Assembly: GCF_014646375.1 (NCBI RefSeq)
Contig: NZ_BMNI01000002.1
Coordinates: forward strand, 248,001 to 312,000
Direction of reading: 5' to 3'
Source: Nocardioides phosphati
Lineage (GTDB): Bacteria > Actinomycetota > Actinomycetes > Propionibacteriales > Nocardioidaceae
Length of the DNA stretch: 64,000 nucleotides
Position 1 is the first letter of the stretch, and each line of letters opens with the position of its first letter. Positions 54,433 through 62,583 of this stretch are shown in pieces. The notes under the pieces were generated by a model that was not told where the DNA came from, ran no database searches, and saw only the letters and a list, made by a program, of their open reading frames with translations. Position numbers and translations under genes: made by a program.

Positions 54433-56664
54433 TCATGACTTCTCCAGGAACTCGGATGCGTTGCTGCGCTCAGTCTCCTCCACGGTGGCGCGGAGCAGGG
54501 GCACCTGTCCGAGCGCGAGGTCCTGGTCGAGCAGCTCCTCGGCGGCGCGGCGGGCCTCGAGGATGACCTCCTCGTCGCGGAGCACCTTCAGGGTGACGAG
54601 GGAGGAGCGGCCGCCGGACTGGCGCTTGCCGAGCACGTCGCCCTCGCGCCGCTGCTCGAGGTCGACCTGGCTCAGCACGAAGCCGTCGGTGGTCGAGGCC
54701 ACCGCGTCGAGGCGCTCACGGGCCGGGGAGCCGAACTCCGCGTGGCTGACCAGGAGGCAGAGGCCGGGCAGTCCACCTCGGCCGACGCGGCCACGCAGCT
54801 GGTGGAGCTGGGAGACACCGAAGCGGTCGGCGTCGAGGAGGACCATCGCGGTGGCGTTGGCGACGTCGACGCCGACCTCGATGACGGTGGTGGACACGAG
54901 GACGTCGATCTCGCCCGTGGCGAAGGCGCGCATCGTGCGCTCCTTCTCCTCAGGGGCCAGCTTGCCGTGGAGGATCCCCACGCGCAGGCCCTGGAGCGCG
55001 CCGTGGCGCAGGCCCTCGGCGACCTCCTCGACCGCAGCCAGCGGGCGCGGCGGCGCGACCGGGTTGCCGTCCTCGTCGTACTGCACGACGTCCTGCTGGC
55101 CGGCCTCGATGACGTCGCCGGAGATGCGGGGGCACACGACGTACGCCTGGTGGCCCTTGCCGACCTCCTCACGGACGCGCTCCCAGACCCGGCCGAGCCA
55201 GTGGGGTGCGTCGGCGAGCGGCACGACGTTGGTCTGGATCGGCGCGCGGCCCGCGGGCAGCTCGGAGAGCGTGGAGACCTCGAGGTCGCCGAAGACGGTC
55301 ATCGCGACCGTGCGCGGGATCGGGGTCGCCGTCATGACCAGGACGTGCGGCGGAGTGCCGGCCTTGTCGGTGAGCGCGGCGCGCTGCTCGACGCCGAAGC
55401 GGTGCTGCTCGTCGACGACGACGAGGCCGAGGTCCTGGAACGTCACCGCCTTCTCGAGCAGGGCGTGCGTGCCGATGACGATGCCGGCGTCGCCGAGCTG
55501 GATGGCGAGGAGGGCTTCTTGCCGCTGCTGCTTGGTCATCGAGCCGGTCAGCAGCGCGACCCCTGTGGACTCCTCGGCTCCGCCGAGCATGCCGCCGCCG
55601 GAGAGGTCACCGAGCATCGCCGTGATCGAGCGGTAGTGCTGCTGCGCGAGGACCTCGGTCGGCGCGAGCAGCACCGCCTGGCCCCCGGAGTCGACCGTGC
55701 GGAGCATCGCCCGCAGCGCCACGAGCGTCTTGCCGGAGCCGACCTCGCCCTGGAGCAGGCGGTGCATCGGGTGGGGCTGCGCGAGCTCGGCCTCGATCTC
55801 CTCCCCCACCTGGCGCTGGCCCCTGGTGAGCTCGAACGGCAGGCGTGCGTCGAACGCGTCGAGGATCTTGCTGACCCCGCCGGTGCGCGCCTGGGCTCCC
55901 TGCGCCTGGAGCGCGCGGCGCCGCCGGCCGAGGACGAGCTGGAGCACCAGCGCCTCCTCGAAGCGGAAGCGGCGCTGCGCGGCCTCCACCTGGGCGAACT
56001 GCTCCGGCCCGTGGATCCACTCGATCGCCTGGCGACGGCCGACGACGGCGTACTGCTGGCGGAGGTCGTCGCTGAGCGGCTCGGGGACCTCGTCGAGCAC
56101 GCTGAGCGCGAAGGCGCACGCCCGCTGGAGGTCCCAGGTCTCGACGCCCTTGGTGAGGGGGTAGATCGGGAAGTACGGCGGGATGTCGTCGAGCGAGAGG
56201 CCCGCGGTCTCCTCGTCACCGCCCTCGCCGAAGAGCAGCATCTGCGGGTTGGTGAGCTGCCACTGGTCGTTGAACTGCGATGCCTTGCCCTGGAAGACGC
56301 CGCGGCGCCCCACCTCGAGCTTGCGCGACCAGTTCTTGACCATCCACTCGCTCTTGGCGAAGAAGGTCATCTTGAGCCGGTGGCCCTCGGCGCGGACGAT
56401 CGCCTCCACGCGGTACGCCGGCTTGCCGGTGCGGCGGTCGGTATAGGTCTTGCTGCCGACGCTCGTGACCTCGCCGACGATCGTGAGCAGCTGACCCTCG
56501 CGCAGGCCGCCGACGTCGGAGAGCCTGCCCGTCTCGAGGTAGCGGCGCGGGAAGTGGTGGAGCAGGTCGCCGACGGTCTCGAGGCCGAGGCCCTCGACGA
56601 TCGCCTTGCGCTTGCGCGTCTGGTCGCCGAGCACGGCCGCGACAGGGGTCCCGAGAGTGATCAC
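54433..56664 (-). CDS. recG: ATP-dependent DNA helicase RecG
   Basis: RecG remodels stalled replication forks. The 743-residue protein has the N-terminal wedge OB domain (about 65-160, with LLTIVGEVTSVG), then the helicase core: Walker A GEVGSGKT, VLLAPTEVLAQQHY, the DEQH box in VVDEQHRFGVEQR, VMTATPIPRT, and the C-terminal VVIE-type STTVIEVGVDVANAT and RGRVGRGG motifs. The start is GTG 56664; the extension upstream overlaps the DAK2 gene and lacks homology. It lies 16 bases after the DAK2 stop. Confidence 0.97.
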   Translation of the reverse strand: MITLGTPVAAVLGDQTRKRKAIVEGLGLETVGDLLHHFPRRYLETGRLSDVGGLREGQLLTIVGEVTSVGSKTYTDRRTGKPAYRVEAIVRAEGHRLKMTFFAKSEWMVKNWSRKLEVGRRGVFQGKASQFNDQWQLTNPQMLLFGEGGDEETAGLSLDDIPPYFPIYPLTKGVETWDLQRACAFALSVLDEVPEPLSDDLRQQYAVVGRRQAIEWIHGPEQFAQVEAAQRRFRFEEALVLQLVLGRRRRALQAQGAQARTGGVSKILDAFDARLPFELTRGQRQVGEEIEAELAQPHPMHRLLQGEVGSGKTLVALRAMLRTVDSGGQAVLLAPTEVLAQQHYRSITAMLGDLSGGGMLGGAEESTGVALLTGSMTKQQRQEALLAIQLGDAGIVIGTHALLEKAVTFQDLGLVVVDEQHRFGVEQRAALTDKAGTPPHVLVMTATPIPRTVAMTVFGDLEVSTLSELPAGRAPIQTNVVPLADAPHWLGRVWERVREEVGKGHQAYVVCPRISGDVIEAGQQDVVQYDEDGNPVAPPRPLAAVEEVAEGLRHGALQGLRVGILHGKLAPEEKERTMRAFATGEIDVLVSTTVIEVGVDVANATAMVLLDADRFGVSQLHQLRGRVGRGGLPGLCLLVSHAEFGSPARERLDAVASTTDGFVLSQVDLEQRREGDVLGKRQSGGRSSLVTLKVLRDEEVILEARRAAEELLDQDLALGQVPLLRATVEETERSNASEFLEKS

Positions 56665-56680
56665 CAGTGCATCACCGGGC

Positions 56681-58291
56681 TCACTCCACCGCGACCAGCA
56701 GCGGGTAGCGGCTCTGGCCGCCGTCGTAGACAACGATCTCGAGGAGGGGATGGCGGCGGGCCAGCATCTTCTCGAGACGCTCGGCGAGATCCCCCGCGTC
56801 CTCACCCGACACCAGGGTGACCAGCTCGGCGGCACCGCCGCCGATGAGGCGACGGAGCAGGCCGTAGGCGACGTCGAAGAGGTCGTCGCCGATCACGACG
56901 AAGTCGCCGTCGATGGCGCCCAGGATGTCGCCGGGGCTGCAGGCACCGGCGGTGGTGATCGCCTTGCGCGCGGCGACGGTGACGGCGCCGTGGCGTGTGT
57001 GGCGGGCGGCCGAGGTCATCGCGACGACGTCCTGCTCGAAGGGGCGGCCCGGCTCGTGGACGGCGACCGCGGCCAGGCCCTGCACCTGCGCCTGGCTGGG
57101 GATGACCGCGACCTTGAGCTTGCCCGACTCCTCCGCGGTGCGGGCGGCGATCTCGGCGACCTTGAGCGAGTCGGGGTCGTTGGGCAGGACCACGACCTCG
57201 GCCGCGCCGCTGCTGTCGATGGCGTGGAGGATCTCCCCCGCGCTCGGCCGGCGGCCCGGCTCCGTCGTGACGGTGATCGCGCCGGTCTCCGCGAAGAGCT
57301 GCTGCAGGCCCGGCCCGGCGGTGACGGCGACCAGCTTGCGGCCCAGGCGACTGGGACGGCGGGCCTTCGCGGCGGCGACCTGCTCGGCGAAGTGGGTCAC
57401 CTTGACGCGGTGGGGACGGCCCACGTGGATGCCGGCCTCGATGGCCGCGCCCACGTCGTCGGTGTGGATGTGGACGTTCCACAGACCGTCGCCGCCCACC
57501 ACGACCAGCGAGTCGCCGAGGGTCGCGAGCTCGGCACGCAGCTCGGTCAGGCGGTCGTCCTCGACGTCGATGAGGTACATCACCTCGTAGGCCGGACCGT
57601 CCTCGGTCAGGTCGTCGGTCGGCAGCAGGACCGGCACGCTCGGGACGCCGCGAGCCTTCGTGGGCTCCACACGGCGCCGGCCGGTCAGCGCCGTCTCGGC
57701 AGCCTCGAAGACGACGACGAGACCGCGGCCTCCGGCGTCGACGACCCCGGAGTCGGCGAGGAGCTTGAGCTGCTGCGGCGTGCGCTCGAGCGCGACCCGG
57801 GCGGCCTCGGCCGCTGCGGCGATCGTGGGAATGGAGCTGTCGTTGGGCGCGACCTCCATCGCAGCCTCGGAGGCGGCCTTCATGACGCTGAGGATCGTGC
57901 CCTCGACCGGCGTGCCGACCGCGGCGTACGACGCCTCGCAGCCGTCGCGGAACGCCTCGGCCAGGACGATGGACTTGCGCTCGTCGGGGCCCGCCTTGCG
58001 CAGGCGCGCGACCAGGGCGCCGAGCAGCTGGCTGAGGATGACGCCCGAGTTGCCCCGCGCGCCCATGAGCGACCCGCGCGCGAGCGCCTTGAGCGCGGCG
58101 TCACCGCCCTCGCCCCGGGCGACCGCGTCGAGCATGGCGTCACGGCCGGCCTGGACGGTGAGGAACATGTTGGTGCCGGTGTCGCCGTCGGGCACGGGAT
58201 AGACGTTGAGCGCGTCGATCTCCTCGCGCGCCTCGGCGAGGGCATCGGTCGCGATCTCGACGAAGCGGACGACCGTGTCGACGTCGAACAT
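56681..58291 (-). CDS. DAK2-domain fatty-acid kinase-like protein (FakA/YloV type)
   Basis: A 536-residue protein with an N-terminal DhaL/DAK2 kinase domain (NVYPVPDGDTGTNMFLT; GARGNSGVILSQ) and a C-terminal DegV-related region, the YloV/FakA architecture. In firmicutes this protein, with FakB, phosphorylates fatty acids. In actinobacteria it is encoded next to recG and rpmB, as here; a partner FakB is not in the window. The middle contains the DGLWNVHIHTDDVG motif. The start is ATG 58291 with GGGGG a few bases upstream. It is divergent from rpmB. Confidence 0.88.
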   Translation of the reverse strand: MFDVDTVVRFVEIATDALAEAREEIDALNVYPVPDGDTGTNMFLTVQAGRDAMLDAVARGEGGDAALKALARGSLMGARGNSGVILSQLLGALVARLRKAGPDERKSIVLAEAFRDGCEASYAAVGTPVEGTILSVMKAASEAAMEVAPNDSSIPTIAAAAEAARVALERTPQQLKLLADSGVVDAGGRGLVVVFEAAETALTGRRRVEPTKARGVPSVPVLLPTDDLTEDGPAYEVMYLIDVEDDRLTELRAELATLGDSLVVVGGDGLWNVHIHTDDVGAAIEAGIHVGRPHRVKVTHFAEQVAAAKARRPSRLGRKLVAVTAGPGLQQLFAETGAITVTTEPGRRPSAGEILHAIDSSGAAEVVVLPNDPDSLKVAEIAARTAEESGKLKVAVIPSQAQVQGLAAVAVHEPGRPFEQDVVAMTSAARHTRHGAVTVAARKAITTAGACSPGDILGAIDGDFVVIGDDLFDVAYGLLRRLIGGGAAELVTLVSGEDAGDLAERLEKMLARRHPLLEIVVYDGGQSRYPLLVAVE

Positions 58292-58529
58292 GCACCCCCG
58301 CCTCTCGCTCGCTCGTGACCTGAAACCACGCCGACCGGGCGGCGTACCGTTGCGACGCACAGGCTAGTGGCTGCCACCCACGGAGCGGGGGTAGCGGCCG
58401 ATTCGCGTGTGCGGCGCGCTTTCGCTTACCCTTGTGCGGTTGTCCCGTGCCGACGCCCCTGACTGTGTGGTCGTGTGGCTGTCCGTGGGACTCGAAGACC
58501 TCGTCCCGATCGATCTCCAGGAGTAACCC

Positions 58530-58715
58530 GTGGCTGCCGTCTGCGACATCTGCGCCAAGAAGCCCGGCTTCGGCAACAACCGTCCGTGGTCGCGCAAGAT
58601 CACGAAGCGTCGCTTCAACCCCAACATCCAGCGCGTCCGCGCCACCGTCAACGGTGCGCCGAAGCGTCTCAACGTCTGCACCGGCTGCCTGAAGGCTGGC
58701 AAGGTCACTCGCTGA
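58530..58715 (+). CDS. rpmB: 50S ribosomal protein L28
   Basis: The 61-residue protein is the standard L28: AAVCDICAKKPGFGNNRPWS and RRFNPNIQRVRATVNG. It has two CxxC pairs (CDIC and CTGC), so it is the zinc-binding form. The start is GTG 58530 with AGGAG seven bases upstream. It is divergent from the DAK2 gene with a 238-base gap; on the plus strand TACCCT (58427-58432) is a possible -10, without a good -35. A strong hairpin follows. Confidence 0.96.
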   Translation: MAAVCDICAKKPGFGNNRPWSRKITKRRFNPNIQRVRATVNGAPKRLNVCTGCLKAGKVTR

Positions 58716-58733
58716 CCCGCTGACTCACCGGTT

Positions 58734-58764
58734 CGGCCCGCTGCTCCTCGCGAGCAGCGGGCCG
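58734..58764. terminator. bidirectional hairpin between rpmB and thiL
   Basis: A perfect 13-bp stem (CGGCCCGCTGCTC against GAGCAGCGGGCCG) with a 5-base loop. It starts 18 bases after rpmB and ends 23 bases before the convergent thiL stop. The plus-strand tail (ATCTGCATTTCC) is mildly T-rich. Confidence 0.85.
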
Positions 58765-58787
58765 ATCTGCATTTCCGCCTCGGCGGA

Positions 58788-59780
58788 TCAGAAGTGGGTC
58801 CACCCGGCGGGGCCGGCGTACGGCGCACCGTCGACGAGGACCCGCGGGCCGTCGTCGTCGACCTCGCGCACGGAGCCGATGACCGTCCACCCCTCCGGTA
58901 CCTCCGCTGCGGACGGGAACGACGCCAGGAGCGGGTGGTCGTCTCCCCCGCCGAGGATGAACTGCATCGGGTCGGCGTTGAGCGCGGAGCCCACGGCGTG
59001 CAGCGGCTCGGGGATCTCGAAGGCGTCCGTGCGGATGTCGAGCACGACCCCCGAGGCATCGGCGACGTGGCGTGCGTCGGCGACCAGGCCGTCGGAGACG
59101 TCGATCATCGCGGTCGCACCGGCGTCCGCGGCGACCGGCCCGGCGGCGTACGGCGGCTCCGCACGGCGGTAGGCCTCCACGAGCACGCGCGGCGAGCGGA
59201 AGCCGCGGCCCAGGACCGCGAGGCCGCCGGCCGCCCAGCCCTGGCGCCCGCAGAGCGCCAGCACGTCACCCGGGCGGGCGCCCGAGCGGAGGACGGGCGC
59301 GACGGTGCAGCCACCCATGACCGTGACCGCGAGGACGAGGGTCTCGGAGCGGGTCACGTCGCCGCCGACGACGACGGCACCGACCTTCGCGCACTCGGCG
59401 GCAAAGCCGCGGGCGAAGTCGAGCACCCAGGCAACCGGGAGGTCAGCAGGCGCGGCGATGCCGATCGTCACCGACGTGGCCGTGCCACCCATCGCGTTGA
59501 TGTCGGAGAGGTTCTGCGCAGCGGCGCGCGCGCCGACGTCCTCGGCCGGGACCCACTCGCGGCGGAAGTGCCGCCCCTCGACCATCAGGTCCGTCGAGAC
59601 GACGGTGTGGCCGTTGCGGATCCGCAGCACCGCCGCGTCGTCCCCCGGGCCGACCAGGACGTGCTCGGCAGTGGCGAAGAGGGCGGTCACGGCCTCGATC
59701 AGCGGGAACTCCCCGACGTCGGCGAGGGTGGCATGCGGAGGGAAGGTGCCTCCCGTGGGTCCAGCGGGCATGGGGTCCAT
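58788..59780 (-). CDS. thiL: thiamine-monophosphate kinase
   Basis: ThiL phosphorylates thiamine monophosphate to the diphosphate cofactor. The protein has the AIRS-family fold: GEFPLIEAVTALF, VGPGDDAAVLR, STDLMVEGRHFRREW, AAQNLSDINAMGG and VVVGGDVTRSETL, with DVSDGLVADARHVA in the second half. The start is uncertain: ATG 59780 has GGTGGG adjacent and gives 330 residues; ATG 59771 and 59804 are alternatives. The homologous region starts near ATLADVGEF. It is convergent with rpmB. Confidence 0.93.
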   Translation of the reverse strand: MDPMPAGPTGGTFPPHATLADVGEFPLIEAVTALFATAEHVLVGPGDDAAVLRIRNGHTVVSTDLMVEGRHFRREWVPAEDVGARAAAQNLSDINAMGGTATSVTIGIAAPADLPVAWVLDFARGFAAECAKVGAVVVGGDVTRSETLVLAVTVMGGCTVAPVLRSGARPGDVLALCGRQGWAAGGLAVLGRGFRSPRVLVEAYRRAEPPYAAGPVAADAGATAMIDVSDGLVADARHVADASGVVLDIRTDAFEIPEPLHAVGSALNADPMQFILGGGDDHPLLASFPSAAEVPEGWTVIGSVREVDDDGPRVLVDGAPYAGPAGWTHF

Positions 59781-59896
59781 CCCACCAGTCCCCGCTGGGC
59801 GCATGGGGGTCGACACGCGCCGCGTTCGGAGTACGTTGAGGAGTCCACCGCCGCGACACCCGTCCAGCGCGGGGCCGTTCAGCCAGGGAGGCCGAG

Positions 59897-60133
59897 ATGT
59901 CCGTCCACGCCTACATCCTGATCCAGACCGACGTCGGTCACGCCGCCGAGGTGACGCACGCGCTCACCTCCGTGCCGGGGGTGGTCTCCGCCGATGACGT
60001 CAGCGGCCCGTACGACGTGATCGTCCGCGCCGAGGCCAAGAGCGTCGACGCCCTGGGCCACGACGTCGTGGCCAAGATCCAGGCGCTGGACGGCATCACG
60101 CGAACCCTCGCCTGCCCCGTCGTACACCTCTGA
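59897..60133 (+). CDS. stand-alone Lrp/AsnC ligand-binding (RAM) domain protein
   Basis: A 78-residue protein equal to the effector-binding RAM domain of Lrp/AsnC regulators, with no DNA-binding helix-turn-helix. The beta-alpha-beta pattern is clear: VHAYILIQTDVGHAAEVTHA, VPGVVSADDVSGPYDVIVRA, then the helix and TLACPVVHL. Such proteins can form oligomers that bind amino acids or regulate other Lrp proteins; the ligand is unknown. The start is ATG 59897 with GGGAGG upstream. It is divergent from thiL. Confidence 0.9.
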   Translation: MSVHAYILIQTDVGHAAEVTHALTSVPGVVSADDVSGPYDVIVRAEAKSVDALGHDVVAKIQALDGITRTLACPVVHL

Positions 60134-60329
60134 CGCACCGCACAGCCTCGGGCCGCCCTGCCGTGCGGGCCGCGCGAGCAGCTCGGGACACATTCGGGTA
60201 CGCCGCGCGCGCCGGCGTGCGGGCGCTTGGGCGCTGGACCTGGATACGTGTCCGTACCTGCACGGTGCCGCCGGGCCCGCGCGAGTGGGCCGCGTGTGGG
60301 CGCGTCGACGACGGTGGGAGGATGCGGAC

Positions 60330-60818
60330 GTGCCCCGACTTGCCCACCTGCTGTCCGTGATCGGGACTGGCGTCCTGCTCACTGCCTGCTCGTCCGACGG
60401 CGTCGAGATCGCATCGCCCGATGTCACGGCGGCCGAGCGCACTGCCTGCGAGAGGGTCCTGGTAGCTCTCCCGGACGAGCTCGACGGCCTCCCCGCGCAG
60501 GAGGTCACCCCGGCCGACGCCCTGGGCCGGGCCTGGGGCGACCCGGCCGTCGTGCTGACGTGCGGCGTGTCGATGCCCCGCGGGTTCCAGCCCGGCGCCT
60601 CGTGCGAGGAGAGCAACGGCGTCGGGTGGTACGTCCCCACCGACCAGTTCGGTGATCTCGGTGCGGACCTCACGATCTACACCATCGGCCGTACGCCGGT
60701 CGTCGAGCTGCTGGTCCCCTCGGAGCACCGCCGCGACGCGGCGTTCGCCGCCGACGCGCTGGCGACGCTGGCCGACCCGATCAAGCAGGCGATCCCGACG
60801 CACGAGCCCTGCGTCTGA
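60330..60818 (+). CDS. DUF3515-family lipoprotein
   Basis: A 162-residue secreted lipoprotein. The signal peptide PRLAHLLSVIGTGVLLTAC ends in a lipobox LTAC. The mature part matches the actinobacterial DUF3515 family, with ACERVLVALPDELDGL, VVLTCGVSMPRGFQPG and VGWYVPTDQ. Its function is unknown. The start GTG 60330 has GGGAGG eight bases upstream; an upstream frame start has a basic non-signal extension. It is convergent with ddl with 40 bases between stops. Confidence 0.82.
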   Translation: MPRLAHLLSVIGTGVLLTACSSDGVEIASPDVTAAERTACERVLVALPDELDGLPAQEVTPADALGRAWGDPAVVLTCGVSMPRGFQPGASCEESNGVGWYVPTDQFGDLGADLTIYTIGRTPVVELLVPSEHRRDAAFAADALATLADPIKQAIPTHEPCV

Positions 60819-60858
60819 GGGATCGACACGGCGCTGACGCGCCTGGTCCATCGACGGA

Positions 60859-61980
60859 TCAGCGCAGGTCGGTGCTCCGGCTCAACGCCTGCTGGATCAG
60901 CAGGTCCACGAGCTCGGTGTAGTCGACACCCGAGGCGCCCCACATCTGGGGGTACATCGACGACGGCGTGAAGCCGGGCATCGTGTTGAGCTCGTTGACC
61001 ACGAGGGAGCCGTCGGGGAAGACGAAGAAGTCGACCCGGGCCAGGCCCTCGCAGGCCACGGCGTCGAAGGTGACGAGCGCCAGCTCCTGCATCCGCGCGA
61101 GGAGGTCGTCGTCGACCTTCGCCGGACAGTCGATCTCGGTGTGCTCGCCGGGGAGGTACTTCGCCTCGAAGTCGTAGAACTCGTGGTCGCCGCCGATGCG
61201 GATCTCGGCCGGGAGCGACGTGCGCACCTCGCCGTCGGGCATCTGCAGGACGCCACACTCGATCTCGCGTACGCCGGCGGCGAAGCCCTCGACCAGCACG
61301 CGCGGGTCGTGGGCGATCGCCTCCTCGATCGCGGCGTCGAGCTCGGAGGCGTCGTGGACCTTGGAGATGCCGATGCTGGAGCCACCGCGCGCGGGCTTCA
61401 CGAAGAGCGGGTAGCCCAGCTCCTCCGAGCGCGCCCGGCAGGCAGCGGCGTCACGGGCCCACTCACGGGCGGTGACGACGATCGACGGCATGGTGGGCAC
61501 ACCGGCGGCCTGGAGGACGACCTTCATGAACCCCTTGTCCATGCTGACCGCGGAGGCGAGCACGCCCGCGCCGACGTAGCGCACGCCGGCCATCTCGAGC
61601 AGGCCCTGGAGCGTGCCGTCCTCGCCCCACGGACCGTGCAGCAGCGGGAAGACGACGTCGACGTGACCGAGGACGTCGGTCGCCTCCGTGGCCTCGGTGA
61701 AGACCAGCTCGGTGCCGTCGGCGCGCTGCTCGAGCGACACCGCCGGAAGGGTCGCGTCGACCGACGGGAGCACGCGGTCAGCGATCTTGAGGCGGTCGAG
61801 GTCGCCGGCCTCGAGGACCCAGCGGCCGTCCTGCGCGATACCGATCGGGACGACGTCGTACTTGTCGCGGTCGATCACGTTGAGGACGGAGCCGCCCGTG
61901 ACGCAGGAGATGCCGTGCTCGGTCGAGCGGCCGCCGAAGATGACCGCGACGCGGGGCTTGGCCGACGCGACGGCGTTCAT
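60859..61980 (-). CDS. ddl: D-alanine--D-alanine ligase
   Basis: Ddl makes the D-Ala-D-Ala dipeptide for peptidoglycan. The 373-residue ATP-grasp protein begins KPRVAVIFGGRSTEHGISC. It has LHGPWGEDGTLQGLLE, VKPARGGSSIGISKV, the omega loop FYDFEAKYLPG (Lys-Tyr pair characteristic of D-Ala specificity and not D-lactate), and the metal site RVDFFVFPDG...NELNTMPG. The start ATG 61980 overlaps the pyrE stop as ATGA. It is convergent with the DUF3515 gene. Confidence 0.96.
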   Translation of the reverse strand: MNAVASAKPRVAVIFGGRSTEHGISCVTGGSVLNVIDRDKYDVVPIGIAQDGRWVLEAGDLDRLKIADRVLPSVDATLPAVSLEQRADGTELVFTEATEATDVLGHVDVVFPLLHGPWGEDGTLQGLLEMAGVRYVGAGVLASAVSMDKGFMKVVLQAAGVPTMPSIVVTAREWARDAAACRARSEELGYPLFVKPARGGSSIGISKVHDASELDAAIEEAIAHDPRVLVEGFAAGVREIECGVLQMPDGEVRTSLPAEIRIGGDHEFYDFEAKYLPGEHTEIDCPAKVDDDLLARMQELALVTFDAVACEGLARVDFFVFPDGSLVVNELNTMPGFTPSSMYPQMWGASGVDYTELVDLLIQQALSRSTDLR

Positions 61981-62519
61981 CCGCGTGCCTCGGCAGCAGC
62001 GTCGAGCTCGGCGCGGGTGAGCACCGGACGGATCGCGAGCTGCACGTCATCGAGCGGGTTGCCCTCCGGGCTGCGGTCGATCGCGCACACGACGGTGTCG
62101 ATGATCGCGCCGGCCGGGCGGAGCACGTTGACGGCGTCGCGCACGGCGCCGCCGGAGGTGATGACGTCCTCGATGAGCGTGACCCGCTTGCCGTCGAAGG
62201 CAGGGCCCTCGGCGAGCTTGGCCGTGCCGTACTCCTTGGCCTTCTTGCGGATGAAGATCACCGGGATGCCGGTCTTGGCGCTGACCATCGTGGCGATCGG
62301 GATGCCGCCCATCTCGAGGCCACCGAGCAGCTCGGTGCCCTCCGGGAGGAGGTCGACCATCTGCGCTGCGACACGCTCGAGCAGCGCCGGCTGCGCCTCG
62401 AAGAGGTACTTGTCGAAGTACGTGTCCGACACCTGCCCCGAGCGGAGCGTGAACTCGCCGCGGAGGCGGCACGTGGCGTCGATGTCGGCGGCAAGCTGCG
62501 TCTTCATGTCGTCAGTCAC
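61977..62519 (-). CDS. pyrE: orotate phosphoribosyltransferase
   Basis: PyrE converts orotate and PRPP to OMP in pyrimidine synthesis. The 180-residue protein has FTLRSGQVSDTYFDKY, the KKAKEYGT loop and the PRPP-binding motif VTLIEDVITSGGAV. The start is placed at GTG 62519 (VTDDMKTQLAADIDA); ATG 62507 and two ATGs farther upstream (62528, 62531) are possible, and none has a good ribosome site. It is coupled to ddl by an ATGA overlap and divergent from the PLP enzyme gene with a 64-base gap. Confidence 0.94.
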   Translation of the reverse strand: MTDDMKTQLAADIDATCRLRGEFTLRSGQVSDTYFDKYLFEAQPALLERVAAQMVDLLPEGTELLGGLEMGGIPIATMVSAKTGIPVIFIRKKAKEYGTAKLAEGPAFDGKRVTLIEDVITSGGAVRDAVNVLRPAGAIIDTVVCAIDRSPEGNPLDDVQLAIRPVLTRAELDAAAEARG

Positions 62520-62583
62520 GGCGCACATCATTCCCTACGACGTCCCCGGTCCCTGCCTTCGGCCCGCGCCCTAGGCTTCGGGC

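Noticed and set aside
60134..60329. Possible tRNA or small RNA between the RAM-domain gene and the DUF3515 gene
   Set aside because: The GC-rich inverted segments do not fold into a cloverleaf and no CCA or anticodon-stem arrangement is present.
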